From: Saprospiraceae bacterium
Lineage (GTDB): Bacteria > Bacteroidota > Bacteroidia > Chitinophagales > Saprospiraceae
DNA: 64,000 nucleotides
Direction: 5' to 3'
Assembly: GCA_026129545.1 (NCBI GenBank)
Contig: JAHCHX010000001.1
Span: 247,501-311,500 of the forward strand
Shown here piece after piece: positions 54,727-63,342 of the stretch. Positions within the stretch are counted from its first letter, which is position 1; each line of letters starts with the position of its first letter. The position numbers and the translations under genes were made by a program. The notes under the pieces were generated by a model that worked only from the letters and a program-made list of their open reading frames with translations, was not told the DNA's origin and made no database searches.

Positions 54727-54831
54727 TTGTTCGAAGGGTGCTGACTTACCTTTGCACAAGAAGATTGTTTTCATTTGGTTTTTTGGGGTTTAGCCGTTGA
54801 GAAAGCGTAAGCGAGTACCAACGGCTTTTTT
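54727..54831 (+). ncRNA. Candidate short transcript between two promoters
   Basis: TTG (54727-54729), 17 bp, TACCTTTG (54747-54754), then about 40 bp on a hairpin (AGCCGTTG 54792-54799 with CAACGGCT 54819-54826) and TTTTT. If both are used this gives an RNA of about 70 nt with no ORF. Alternatively the hairpin simply terminates the acyl-CoA reductase mRNA. Confidence 0.35.
54792..54831 (+). terminator. Terminator downstream of the acyl-CoA reductase
   Basis: An 8-bp stem (54792-54799 with 54819-54826) with a 19-nt loop, followed by a run of six T residues. Confidence 0.7.
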
Positions 54832-54849
54832 GTATCCCACATCGTTTGC

Positions 54850-54879
54850 TTTGTCTGTCCGCACAGCGCCTTACCTTTG
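54850..54879 (+). promoter_or_regulatory. trmD promoter: TTTG-N18-TACCTTTG
   Basis: TTTG (54850-54853) and TACCTTTG (54872-54879), 18 bp apart, are the best match in the window to the Bacteroidetes -33/-7 consensus. The start site would be near 54886, 65 bp before the trmD ATG. Confidence 0.65.
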
Positions 54880-54949
54880 TGGTGGTTTTTTCCCCAGCCC
54901 CTGTTCGCGCCACTTAGCCGAACACCCCCCTCAACTCCCTCTTCCCACT

Positions 54950-55642
54950 ATGCGTTTCGACATCATCACAGTCCTGCCCGAACTTTTGGAAAGCCCGCTC
55001 AATCATTCGATTATACAACGAGCGAAAGACAAGGGCTTGCTTGAGGTACACCTCCACAACCTACGCGAGTATGGCTTGGGCAGACATCGGCAGGTGGACG
55101 ACTATCAATTTGGGGGTGGCGCGGGCATGGTGATGCGCCCAGAACCACTCGCAGCCTGCATCGAAAAATTGAAAACCGAACGACCCTACGACGAAGTCGT
55201 TTACACAACACCCGACGGCGTTCGACTCGACCAATCACTGTGCAATCGGCTGTCGCTCCGGGAAAATATCATCATTATATGCGGCCATTACAAAGGAGTG
55301 GACGAACGCATTCGACAGAAGTACGTCACGCTGGAAATCAGCATTGGGGACTATGTGTTGTCGGGGGGCGAATTGGCCGCGGCCGTGCTGGTGGACGCGG
55401 TGGGTAGGCTCATTCCCGGCGTCTTGAATGACGAGACATCGGCCTTGTTTGACAGTTTTCAAGACAATTTGTTGGCTCCGCCCGTTTATACCCGACCTGC
55501 GGAATGGGATGGCATGACCGTCCCGGAGGTTTTGCTTTCCGGCAACGACAAACTGATTGACGAGTGGCGCCACGAGCAAAGCATCGAACGCACCAAAACA
55601 CGTCGCCCCGATGTGTGGGACAAGTTTGAAAGCGGCATCTGA
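54950..55642 (+). CDS. trmD: tRNA (guanosine(37)-N1)-methyltransferase
   Basis: A 230-residue SPOUT (knotted) methyltransferase that makes m1G37 in tRNAs reading CNN codons, protecting the reading frame. [20 protein letters not shown] is the usual N-terminus; [33 protein letters not shown] and [17 protein letters not shown] form the SAM-binding knot. [17 protein letters not shown] ends the domain. The start at 54950 is standard; the frame is open back to 54797 but runs through the terminator and promoter. Confidence 0.96.
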   Translation: MRFDIITVLPELLESPLNHSIIQRAKDKGLLEVHLHNLREYGLGRHRQVDDYQFGGGAGMVMRPEPLAACIEKLKTERPYDEVVYTTPDGVRLDQSLCNRLSLRENIIIICGHYKGVDERIRQKYVTLEISIGDYVLSGGELAAAVLVDAVGRLIPGVLNDETSALFDSFQDNLLAPPVYTRPAEWDGMTVPEVLLSGNDKLIDEWRHEQSIERTKTRRPDVWDKFESGI

Positions 55643-55876
55643 GGGCTTGCCCGACCAGGTGCAGCGAGCGTGTTCACAACACTGTGTCATCCCAATCGGA
55701 CTGTAAGAAAACACAGAGACACGGGGAGAGCAGAATTTTGGTTTTCAATAATTTACACTCCTTTGAGCGCAGCGTTTGCCGTGTAAAAAAACATATAGGA
55801 AGGTTTGACACGCTATTCTGAACGCTCTCGATAAAGCTCCGCCCGCTCCGCTTGGCCGGACAGACCCTCAAACAAC

Positions 55877-56020
55877 TTAAACCTTCTTCCTCCGACATCG
55901 CTCACTGCAATACTTCACCTCCTCCCACACTTTTTCCCATTTTTTTCGCCAAGAAAATGACCGCCCACAAGAGGCGCACACCTTTTGGGGAAGGTTTTCC
56001 TTTTTGACCTGCTTTGCCAT
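55877..56020 (-). CDS. DUF2256 mini-protein
   Basis: A 47-residue protein. It begins [20 protein letters not shown] and contains two CxxC-like pairs (CASC and CSERC) around the motif [20 protein letters not shown], exactly the DUF2256 pattern. It presumably binds zinc. Function unknown. Such tiny genes are usually missed by ORF calling. Its 3' side faces the trmD region across 234 bp, where I see no other gene. Confidence 0.88.
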   Translation of the reverse strand: MAKQVKKENLPQKVCASCGRSFSWRKKWEKVWEEVKYCSERCRRKKV

Positions 56021-56109
56021 GTTGAAAAAAAAAGTTGTTGTAAAAACTTGTTTTTAAAAACAAATAGTTTTATTTTTGTCGCCTGTAACGAGCGTCATTG
56101 TGGTCATTA

Positions 56110-56177
56110 GGAGTAATTGAAAAATGACTTTTAATGACGTGGTGCACTCAACGATACAATGACTTTTTAATGACGCT
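56110..56177. repeat. Short direct repeat upstream of the zinc-ribbon gene
   Basis: ATGACTTTTAATGACG and ATGACTTTTTAATGACG lie about 36 bp apart just before the ATG at 56178, in an AT-rich divergent spacer. Possibly an operator pair; no regulator is known. Confidence 0.45.
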
Positions 56178-57134
56178 ATGAACCTCTGTCCGAATTGCGC
56201 GACCGAAATCATTCCCGGGGCAAAATTCTGCCATCGCTGCGGCGACGCGATGGTGGAAAAAATGAAGCCCTGCCCGGCTTGCCACGAGCAAAGCCCGCTG
56301 GCATCTGTCTTCTGTCATCATTGCGGGTTTCACTTTGGCCGCAAAAACATCCAACAAAGCGCCTACGAGCCTGTTTACCCGCTTGATTTCGATGCGGACG
56401 ACTTAACCGAGCAAGTGAAGGGATTGTTCTTTGGCAGTCTGTGCCGTCGGGTGGAAGCGGAGCACGATATTGCCCGATACAGCGAATTTGTCGAGCGGTT
56501 CTATGATTCGCGCTTCCGGGAAATCTATTCGGTGCGAGCCGAACAAATAGCGGAGGATGCGCTCACGCAATGGGAGCGATTTGGCACGGAGGCCTTGCCC
56601 GACATTGACCGCCGCATGGATGCTGCTTTTGAAGGTTTGCTCGATTATTTCATCATCCAATTTTGCCCCGACTTGACGGGGGCGGTGTTGCCGCCCGCTA
56701 TTTTGAAGTACGAAAAAGTACAGGCGGGCAAAACGGACTTGGGGCTTATGATTCGGGATTTTCTGGATTTCGACAGAGAAGACGAGGTGTTTTATTTTAA
56801 TTTTATCGCAATGGAGGAGGAATTGATGGCCAATGTGTGCAAAAACTTTCTTTTTGCGGAGCGCAAAGAGCGCGTTTGGTTTATCTGCGATTTATCGCTG
56901 AAAAACAACGGCAAGGAAGGGTTTGCCATGACAGACCGAGGCATCTATTGGCGCGCTCCGTTCGACAAGCCACGTCTGGTGTCGTACAGCGAACTGCGCG
57001 AAATTAAACTGGAAAAAAAATGGATGACCATCAACGGACATTTTTTCAACGCCAACCCTTCTTTGAATCTGAAACTGTGCAAATTGCTCAAAAAACTCAG
57101 GGGTTGGCGACCTGTCGGGGCGATGGCAGTTTGA
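56178..57134 (+). CDS. Double zinc-ribbon protein with C-terminal PH-like domain
   Basis: A 318-residue cytosolic protein. Two zinc ribbons at the N-terminus: CPNC..CHRC (4-21) and CPAC..CHHC (32-50). A helical region follows (about 70-215), then a beta-rich end (about 230-318: ERVWFICDLSLKNNGKEGFA, TDRGIYWR, LVSYSELREIKLEK) that resembles bacterial PH domains. No enzyme motif. It may act as a scaffold or stress-related adaptor; nothing more can be said. Confidence 0.7.
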   Translation: MNLCPNCATEIIPGAKFCHRCGDAMVEKMKPCPACHEQSPLASVFCHHCGFHFGRKNIQQSAYEPVYPLDFDADDLTEQVKGLFFGSLCRRVEAEHDIARYSEFVERFYDSRFREIYSVRAEQIAEDALTQWERFGTEALPDIDRRMDAAFEGLLDYFIIQFCPDLTGAVLPPAILKYEKVQAGKTDLGLMIRDFLDFDREDEVFYFNFIAMEEELMANVCKNFLFAERKERVWFICDLSLKNNGKEGFAMTDRGIYWRAPFDKPRLVSYSELREIKLEKKWMTINGHFFNANPSLNLKLCKLLKKLRGWRPVGAMAV

Positions 57135-57207
57135 GTGCCGTTCCCATGATTCTTGGCTTTGAAAAAAATCCCGTTCACAAGTCTTGCCAAAGTTCAAAAA
57201 CACAAAG

Positions 57208-57215
57208 TATCTTTG
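57208..57215 (+). promoter_or_regulatory. tRNA-His promoter -7 element TATCTTTG
   Basis: An exact TAnnTTTG with TTG 21 bp upstream (57184-57186). The start site falls a few bases before the tRNA. Confidence 0.55.
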
Positions 57216-57226
57216 CCGCCCGAAAC

Positions 57227-57301
<75 letters not shown>

Positions 57302-57310
57302 CAAAAACAA

Positions 57311-57349
57311 AAAGGGCGACATCGCAAGATGCCGCCCTTTTGTTTTTTT
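57311..57349 (+). terminator. Terminator of tRNA-His
   Basis: AAAGGGCGACATC (57311-57323) and GATGCCGCCCTTT (57328-57340) form a 13-bp stem with one mismatch and a GCAA loop, then TGTTTTTTT. Confidence 0.9.
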
Positions 57350-57363
57350 ATTTGCTTTCATGC

Positions 57364-57852
57364 TCAATTGCTCGGCTTCACAAATCCTTTGAGGGTCACG
57401 ATGGATTCGTTGGGATAAGTGTTGGCGGTGATATAAATGTTCTTTTGCTGGCGGCTGGGTTTGCCGTCGGTGTTGAATTTGGCCGTGATTTCGCCCGTTT
57501 CGCCCGGTGCGATTGGGTCTTCAGGATACGATGGCACGGTGCAGCCGCACGATGAGCGAGCCTTTAAGATGGTCAACGGCACTTTGCCCGTGTTGGTGAA
57601 TTTGAACTTATGCTCCACGATATCCCCTTCTTTGACTTCGCCAAAATCAAATTCTGTTTCCTCAAAGGTGATGCGGGCCACGTTTACAGTGTCCATGGGT
57701 TGATTGGCACTGACGGGGTTGCGTACCATGTCGGCATTGGAAGAGCCATCCGATTTGATTTTTTGCACATTTTCCGAAGGGGCATTGTTGCAAGCAGCCA
57801 ACGTGAATGTCACCAAAAGGCTGAAAAGGAGATGCTTATTCATTTTATCCAT
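57364..57852 (-). CDS. DUF1573 lipoprotein
   Basis: A 162-residue lipoprotein: signal MNKHLLFSLLVTFTLAAC (lipobox LAAC), a linker, then a DUF1573 domain (about 60-160) with FDFGEVKEGDIVEHKFKF and the conserved ARSSCGCTVP. DUF1573 is an Ig-like domain common in secreted Bacteroidota proteins. The start is ATG 57852, or ATG 57843 three codons on. It is divergent from aroK with 75 bp between. Confidence 0.88.
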   Translation of the reverse strand: MDKMNKHLLFSLLVTFTLAACNNAPSENVQKIKSDGSSNADMVRNPVSANQPMDTVNVARITFEETEFDFGEVKEGDIVEHKFKFTNTGKVPLTILKARSSCGCTVPSYPEDPIAPGETGEITAKFNTDGKPSRQQKNIYITANTYPNESIVTLKGFVKPSN

Positions 57853-57927
57853 GTTTTTTCTCGATTTTTGGCAAAAATACGGCGCAGGCCGGCTGCTAAT
57901 TGGCACTTTTGTCAAAACAAAAAGTGA

Positions 57928-58470
57928 ATGGACAAACATGTTTTTCTCGTAGGGTTCATGGGTAGCGGCAAAACGCATTGGGGCAGCGTGCTGGCCGAAC
58001 ACTTGGGTTGGCCCTTTCTTGACCTTGATGCGTTCATTGAGGAGGGTGAGGGGCGCAGCGTGTCCGAAATTTTTTATGCGGAGGGCGAGACCGTGTTTCG
58101 GGTGCTTGAGCGCGAGTACCTGCGCCGCCTTGCTGCTTTGCCACCATCCGTCGTTGCCACTGGTGGAGGGGCGCCTTGTTTTTCCGACAACATGGCTTGG
58201 ATGAAACGACACGGCACTACCATTTACTTGAAGACCTCGCCAAGCGTGCTTTCAAGCAGGTTGCAGCACGAAAAGGAAAAGCGGCCTTTGTTGAAGGGGG
58301 TAGAGGAGTCGGCATTGACTGCCGAGATTGAGCGCCGTTTGGCACCGCGCGAGCCATTTTACGGACAGGCGGAGATTGTGTTGGAGTTTACTGACGACGA
58401 GCCTTTGGTTTTGGAAAAACTGACGACTGCCGTGCGCAACGGGCGCTTTAAGAACACGCGATTTTATTGA
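57928..58470 (+). CDS. aroK: Shikimate kinase
   Basis: A 180-residue kinase of the chorismate pathway (shikimate to shikimate 3-phosphate). Walker A is GFMGSGKT (9-16); shikimate-binding DLDAFIEE; SVSEIFYAEGETVFRVLE; and VVATGGGAPCF. Slightly extended C-terminus. The 3' end overlaps rpiB, which is convergent, by 23 bp. Confidence 0.94.
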   Translation: MDKHVFLVGFMGSGKTHWGSVLAEHLGWPFLDLDAFIEEGEGRSVSEIFYAEGETVFRVLEREYLRRLAALPPSVVATGGGAPCFSDNMAWMKRHGTTIYLKTSPSVLSSRLQHEKEKRPLLKGVEESALTAEIERRLAPREPFYGQAEIVLEFTDDEPLVLEKLTTAVRNGRFKNTRFY

Positions 58471-58879
58471 CCCGCCGCTCGTGCCGCCCTCCTTCAAAAT
58501 CGGTTTGCATAAAAATACGCACCATTGCCTGCGCCAGTATTTCTGGCACAAACCGAGCGGGCAGGGCAATGACGTTGGCATCGTTGTGCTGTCGGGCGAG
58601 CGCGGCGATTTCTTCTGTCCAGCACAGGGCGCATCGTATGCCTTGATGTTTGTTGGCGGTGATAGCCACCCCGTTGCCGCTGCCACAGAGCACCACCCCT
58701 TTGTCGGCTTGGCCGGATTCGACCGCCTTTGCCACTTCATGCGCGAAATCGGGGTAGTCCACAGAGTCGAAAGAGTTGGTTCCGAAGTCGAGCACCATGT
58801 GTCCTTGCGATTGGAGCATCTCCACGATGCCATCTTTGTAGGGGAATCCTGCGTGGTCGCAGCCGATTGCGATTTTCAT
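58448..58879 (-). CDS. rpiB: Ribose-5-phosphate isomerase B
   Basis: A 143-residue enzyme interconverting ribose 5-phosphate and ribulose 5-phosphate. Motifs: IGCDHAGFPYKD, catalytic Cys65 in GVVLCGSGNG, and RCALCWTEEIAALARQHND ANVIALPARF region. The start at 58879 (MKIAIGCDHAG) is canonical; the longer open frame upstream is not protein-like. The stop lies inside the aroK 3' end. Confidence 0.95.
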   Translation of the reverse strand: MKIAIGCDHAGFPYKDGIVEMLQSQGHMVLDFGTNSFDSVDYPDFAHEVAKAVESGQADKGVVLCGSGNGVAITANKHQGIRCALCWTEEIAALARQHNDANVIALPARFVPEILAQAMVRIFMQTDFEGGRHERRVNKIACS

Positions 58880-59042
58880 GTGTAGGATGTGAGAAGTATG
58901 AGGTGAAATGATTTTGTGGCAAAGATAGGCGTTTGCTGATTTTGGCCGGGCGGGTATCTTGCGAGGTTTTACTTTTGGCCTGTCCCGATACGCCCTGTGA
59001 AATCCAACTCGGTTAACTTTTAAATACTTGATTTTCAAATCA

Positions 59043-60833
59043 ATGAAAAAACTTCTGCTCTTTGCGCTGCTGTCGCTTTCCAGCACAATTTCTTTTAGCC
59101 AAAGCACCGCTTGGCGGGCAAAGGTCTCTGCTGAAATACTGTCCGCATTGAACGAGGGGCATTCAGCCGATTTGCTGGTGGTCTTTCGGGAACAGGCTGA
59201 CATCAGTGGCGCTCGCTTTTTAAAAACCAAGTCTGAAAAAGCGCATTTCGTCTATCAGCGCCTAATGGAAACGGCTATGCGCTCGCAAGCCAACGCGGTG
59301 CGGCTATTGAGGGAAAAAGATGCTTCCGTCAACGGTCTTTATCTCGTGAACGCGCTTGCGGTGAAAAAGGCTGACCTCCAATTGGTGCGCCTATTGGCCG
59401 AATTGCCCGAAGTGCGCTGGCTCGGAGCCGACCCCTGGGTGCAGTTTGAAGGGCCAGTGGAGACCTCATTGGCTGCTCCCACTGCTGCGGGGCGGGGCGC
59501 TGTCGAATGGGGCGTGGAACGCATCAACGCACCTGCTGTGTGGGCGCTCGGGTACACGGGGCAAGGCGTTACCATCGGGGGCGCGGATACTGGATACGAC
59601 TGGGTGCATCCCACTTTGCAGCCTCACTATCGAGGCTGGGACAATTTTTCGGGCACCGCTCAGCACCATTACAACTGGCACGATGCCATCCACGATTTCA
59701 GCCCGCTCAATTACGACACGCTCGGCAACCCGGTCGGGACGAACCCCTGCGGGTTCAACGCGCCAGCCCCCTGCGACGATGGCTCACATGGCACTCACAC
59801 AATGGGCACTATGGTGGGCGACGATGGCCTCGGCAACCAGATTGGTGTGGCACCGGGCGCCTCATGGGTCGGGTGCCGCAACATGGAACGCGGCTGGGGG
59901 CAGCCGTCCACCTACCTTGAGTGTTTTCAGTGGTTCTTGGCTCCCACCGACCTCAATGGCCAAAACCAAGACCCCTCCAAAGCACCGCACGTCATCAACA
60001 ACTCTTGGTATTGTGCCACTATCGAGGGCTGTACAGACTTTATTATCAATGATTTGTTGCGAGTGGCGATTGTCAATCTCAAAGCATCTGGCGTGTTCGT
60101 GGTGGTGAGCAATGGCAATTTTGGCCCCAATTGTGGAAGCACTTACGCCCCGCCTGCGTACTTCGAGGAAAGCTTCAGCATTGGCGCCACGCGCTTCGAC
60201 GACACCATCGCCACATTCAGTAGCCGTGGGCCGGTGCTTGTTGATGGCAGCAATCGGTTGAAACCAGAGGTGGCCGCGCCGGGTCAGTTCGTTCGCTCTT
60301 GTACCCCCAACGGCAATTATGCCGCATTCAGCGGCACTAGCATGGCAGGGCCTCATGTGGCGGGATTGGTGGCGCTGGTGCTTTCGGCACGACCCGACTT
60401 GGCTGGCCAAGTGGAACTCATAGAGAACTTCATCAAAGAAACAGCTGTTCCGATTGGCGACACATCGAACTGTGGCATCCCCAGCGGACAAACGCCCAAT
60501 CACGCCTACGGGCATGGCCGGGTGAACGCATTGGCAGCCGTGAACGCGGCGCTTGCCTACAATCAGGTATCCGCTCCCGAGGCACCCGCGCCCCAAGCGC
60601 GGGTGTTCCCCAATCCTGTGACCGACGAGGCGATATTCGATATTCAAAACACAGTTGGGAAGACAGTGTTGGATGTGTTTTCTTCCGATGGCAGATTGGT
60701 GTACAGCAAAAATTGGACGGCGCAGTACCGCGAATTGGTACAGGTGTCCATGAAAAACAACCCTAGCGGGATTTATTTTTGGCAAATAAAAACAACCACC
60801 GGGACGGCATCAGGCCGCTTGGTGAAGGAATGA
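59043..60833 (+). CDS. Secreted subtilisin-family (S8) protease with T9SS signal
   Basis: A 596-residue serine protease. Signal peptide 1-20 and an I9-like propeptide (about 25-130) precede the catalytic domain. The triad is D182 (GGADTGYDWVHP), H249 (DGSHGTHTMGT) and S433 (FSGTSMAGPHVAG), with Asn in the oxyanion region VINNSWYC. The C-terminal about 75 residues (RVFPNPVTDEAIFD, NPSGIYFWQIK) are a T9SS sorting domain. It resembles bacillopeptidase-F-like S8 enzymes. ATG at 59043 is used; a TTG five codons up is in frame. Confidence 0.93.
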   Translation: MKKLLLFALLSLSSTISFSQSTAWRAKVSAEILSALNEGHSADLLVVFREQADISGARFLKTKSEKAHFVYQRLMETAMRSQANAVRLLREKDASVNGLYLVNALAVKKADLQLVRLLAELPEVRWLGADPWVQFEGPVETSLAAPTAAGRGAVEWGVERINAPAVWALGYTGQGVTIGGADTGYDWVHPTLQPHYRGWDNFSGTAQHHYNWHDAIHDFSPLNYDTLGNPVGTNPCGFNAPAPCDDGSHGTHTMGTMVGDDGLGNQIGVAPGASWVGCRNMERGWGQPSTYLECFQWFLAPTDLNGQNQDPSKAPHVINNSWYCATIEGCTDFIINDLLRVAIVNLKASGVFVVVSNGNFGPNCGSTYAPPAYFEESFSIGATRFDDTIATFSSRGPVLVDGSNRLKPEVAAPGQFVRSCTPNGNYAAFSGTSMAGPHVAGLVALVLSARPDLAGQVELIENFIKETAVPIGDTSNCGIPSGQTPNHAYGHGRVNALAAVNAALAYNQVSAPEAPAPQARVFPNPVTDEAIFDIQNTVGKTVLDVFSSDGRLVYSKNWTAQYRELVQVSMKNNPSGIYFWQIKTTTGTASGRLVKE

Positions 60834-60848
60834 TAAAGGCGGGGCAGG

Positions 60849-61565
60849 TCACTCAGACATATCCATCGTGTGGAACACGTTGAGCACATCGTCGTCGTCT
60901 TCCAAGCGGTCAATCAGTTTGATGACCTGCTCCACCTCTGCATCGCCCAATTTTTTTGTCTGGTTGGGTATCCATTCCAAGCCCGCGCTAGTGGTTTCGA
61001 TGCCTCGGTCTTCCAATGTTTTTTGCATGGTGCCGAAATCGGTGAAACTGGTGTACAACACCACCTCGTCTTCCTCGCGTTTCAGCTCTTCCAAGCCAGC
61101 ATCAATCAGTTCCAGCTCAAGTTCGTCCCAGTCCCTTCCTTCTGCCTTCACTTTGAACACGCCTTTGCGAGCGAATAGAAAAGCCACGCTGCCAGAGGTG
61201 CCGAGCGCCCCGCCATTTCGGTCGAAATACATCCGAACGTTAGCTACTGTTCGAGTCGGATTGTCGGTCGCGGTCTCCACCAATATCGCGACCCCGTGGG
61301 GGCCTTTTCCCTCGTAGAGGACTTCCTGAAAGTTTTCCGCTTCCTTGCCCGAAGCCTTTTTGATGGCGCTCTCCACGTTGGCCTTGGGCATATTGGCCGA
61401 TTTGGCGTTTTGGATGGCGAGTCGAAGACGGGAGTTGTACTCTGGGTTGGCGCCCCCAGCTTTCACGGCCAGCGCGATTTCGCGCCCGATGCGGGTGAAG
61501 GTCTTGGCCATGCCGGCCCATCTTTTAAATTTTCGCTCCTTGCGGAATTCAAACGCGCGTCCCAT
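60849..61565 (-). CDS. YebC/PmpR-family DNA-binding regulator
   Basis: A 238-residue protein of the YebC/TACO1 type. It begins MGRAFEFRKERKFKRWAGMA, then FTRIGREIALAVKAGG, NSRLRLAIQNAKSANMPKAN and YEGKGPHGVAILVE, followed by DFGTMQKTLEDRGIETTSAG. YebC members act as transcription regulators or as translation factors at proline runs; which applies here is unknown. The N-terminal extension (MGRAFEFRKERKFKRW) is the usual Bacteroidetes form. Confidence 0.93.
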   Translation of the reverse strand: MGRAFEFRKERKFKRWAGMAKTFTRIGREIALAVKAGGANPEYNSRLRLAIQNAKSANMPKANVESAIKKASGKEAENFQEVLYEGKGPHGVAILVETATDNPTRTVANVRMYFDRNGGALGTSGSVAFLFARKGVFKVKAEGRDWDELELELIDAGLEELKREEDEVVLYTSFTDFGTMQKTLEDRGIETTSAGLEWIPNQTKKLGDAEVEQVIKLIDRLEDDDDVLNVFHTMDMSE

Positions 61566-61754
61566 ATTATGCGGTGATGGTAAGTTGAGAGTGTTAGAAG
61601 TTGAGTGTAGAGATTCGATTTGCCGAAAAACGGCGCAAAAGTAGATATTTTGCGAAGAGCAAATAAGCGTTCGGCAAAAATTGAAGGGAAGGAAATGTGG
61701 CGCAAATTGCCCACCTTTGCGGCGTTTATTTAACCAAGCAAAAATTGATTTCCC

Positions 61755-62501
61755 ATGAAAAGAAATTTGTGTTGCTGGGCTTTTGGCCTCCTGTTTTTCC
61801 AAACGTTGAGTGTGTGTGGGCAAGATGCTCCTCGCACCCGAACGACCACGGACCCTGCCTCCTCCTCCGCGCCGCAAGGCACAGGCCTAAGCTTGGGCAC
61901 TGGGGCTTTGGAGACGCAGCAATCCACCAGTACAGCTATTATTCCTGCTGCTCCCGGTGCCGAAACACCTCAAAAAGGCAACCATGAGGAATGGAAACCG
62001 CCCGTGGAGTCTATCACCGTCGTGCCGGACTCGCTGCGCAAAACGTACGAGGTGGAGATTTTCCAGAACGTGCTGAAAATGGCCGATTTAGCCAAAGTGA
62101 ATTATGTGGATTTGGTTGAAAAAGCCAAAGCGGGCGATGCGGCGGCGATTCGCAAACTGCTTGAATTTCACAAAATTGTTGATGGCGTGGATGCGCTCAA
62201 TCACGCTGTGACCTGTTTGGAAATCCTGCCGCTCAGCGGCGACGTTCCATTTGCCTCGGCGGTGAATTATTGCAATCCGAATTTGAAAAAACTGATTTTG
62301 GAACGCACGATATTGGCACAAGGCCGCACCAAAAAGAAGTACTTGCGCCAAAGCTTGACGGAGTGGGCACCAGTCAGTTGGGCATACCTCAACGGCCAAA
62401 CGTATGATTTTGGCGGAGGCACAGCGCCAGATGCCGAGCCTTCTGCCGCGCCAGCCCAACTGGCACCCCAGCCAAGCACCGCCCCAAACAAGAAGCAATG
62501 A
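61755..62501 (+). CDS. Secreted protein of unknown function
   Basis: A 248-residue protein: signal peptide 1-22 (ending SVCGQ), a low-complexity Thr/Ser/Ala segment (about 23-75), a helical domain (about 85-200, with AAIRKLLEFHKIVDGVDALN and LKKLILERTILAQGRTKKKY), and a Pro/Ala-rich tail. No named domain recognised. Its TGA stop overlaps the next start (ATGA), so it is coupled to the CpeT-like gene. Confidence 0.7.
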   Translation: MKRNLCCWAFGLLFFQTLSVCGQDAPRTRTTTDPASSSAPQGTGLSLGTGALETQQSTSTAIIPAAPGAETPQKGNHEEWKPPVESITVVPDSLRKTYEVEIFQNVLKMADLAKVNYVDLVEKAKAGDAAAIRKLLEFHKIVDGVDALNHAVTCLEILPLSGDVPFASAVNYCNPNLKKLILERTILAQGRTKKKYLRQSLTEWAPVSWAYLNGQTYDFGGGTAPDAEPSAAPAQLAPQPSTAPNKKQ

Positions 62502-63154
62502 TTGTTCGTTTTTCTGACAACTATACAAGCCTGCTCGCCATGCTCCTGCTGGCAGCAGGCTTGTTTTTGCAATGTGCGCCCTCGCGCAGCGCCGAACGAG
62601 CTACCGATGCCGATTTGGGAACGCTCGTGGCATGGATGATTGGCGATTTTAGCAGTGAGGCGCAAAGTCTGCGCGATTCCGATTTTCTCGACATCCGCTT
62701 GCACATTCGTCCCATTTGGTTGGCTGATAGGGCCAATTATTGGCTCTATGTGGAGCAGGCTACCGCCGCCGCCGAAGACAAGCCCTACCGACAGCGCATC
62801 TATAAAGTGGAGCGCGAGGGCCGAAAAGGTTTCGTAAGCATCGTATATACGCTGCCCGAGCCAGCCAAGTGGGCCGGGGCATACAAAAATCCTTCCTCAT
62901 TCGACCAATTGGAACCGTCGGACTTGACGCTGCGTGAAGGCTGCGCCGTTTTTTTGGAAAAACAAAAGAACGGGGCGTTTGTGGGCGCTACGCGGGGCGA
63001 GGGCTGTGAGAGCAATATACGAGGAGCCAAATATGCTTCTTCCAAAGTGACCATCACTAAGGATATGTTGCTCAGTTGGGACCAAGGCTTCGACGCACAA
63101 GGCCAACAGGTGTGGGGTGCCACCAAAGGCGGGTACGAGTTTTTGAAAAAATAG
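62498..63154 (+). CDS. CpcT/CpeT-like lipoprotein
   Basis: A 218-residue lipoprotein (LLAAGLFLQC lipobox). The body is a CpcT/CpeT beta-barrel: LVAWMIGDFSSEAQSLRDSD, IWLADRANYWLYVEQ, YRQRIYKVE, REGCAVFLEKQKNGAFVGAT, and a late conserved Cys in GEGCESNIRGAKYA. In cyanobacteria such proteins attach phycobilins; here no pigment genes are seen, so the name describes the fold only. It ends in TAG inside the arm of a long hairpin. Confidence 0.8.
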   Translation: MIVRFSDNYTSLLAMLLLAAGLFLQCAPSRSAERATDADLGTLVAWMIGDFSSEAQSLRDSDFLDIRLHIRPIWLADRANYWLYVEQATAAAEDKPYRQRIYKVEREGRKGFVSIVYTLPEPAKWAGAYKNPSSFDQLEPSDLTLREGCAVFLEKQKNGAFVGATRGEGCESNIRGAKYASSKVTITKDMLLSWDQGFDAQGQQVWGATKGGYEFLKK

Positions 63155-63210
63155 ACTTGTCGTGGTGGAGGGCTTTCCCGTCGCCAAAGACCTCCACCAC
63201 GACAAGTCTA
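63152..63210. repeat. Long hairpin H1
   Basis: A perfect 20-bp inverted repeat (63152-63171 with 63191-63210) with a 19-nt loop. It begins with the TAG stop of the CpeT-like gene. Confidence 0.92.
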
Positions 63211-63212
63211 AT

Positions 63213-63267
63213 ATGCGAATGAGGGGTTGAACTTCTTTTCGTTTAGTATTCAACCTCTTATTCGCAT
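63213..63267. repeat. Long hairpin H2
   Basis: A 19-bp stem with two G-T wobbles (63213-63231 with 63249-63267) and a 17-nt loop, unrelated in sequence to H1. Confidence 0.9.
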
Positions 63268-63271
63268 AAAC

Positions 63272-63320
63272 AACAAGAGTCATCGCCGAACGCTCGGGAT
63301 GACTCTTGTTTATTGTTTCA
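63272..63320. terminator. Hairpin H3, terminator-like
   Basis: AACAAGAGTCATC (63272-63284) and GATGACTCTTGTT (63298-63310) pair over 13 bp, with an inner CCG/CGG, and TTTATTGTTTC follows. On the minus strand, too, it could end the T9SS gene. Confidence 0.75.
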
Positions 63321-63342
63321 AGTGAACAGTTGGCGCTCCTGC

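Noticed and set aside
58880..59230. N-terminal extension of RpiB
   Set aside because: It overlaps the S8 protease start region and does not resemble the family, whose N-terminus begins at 58879.
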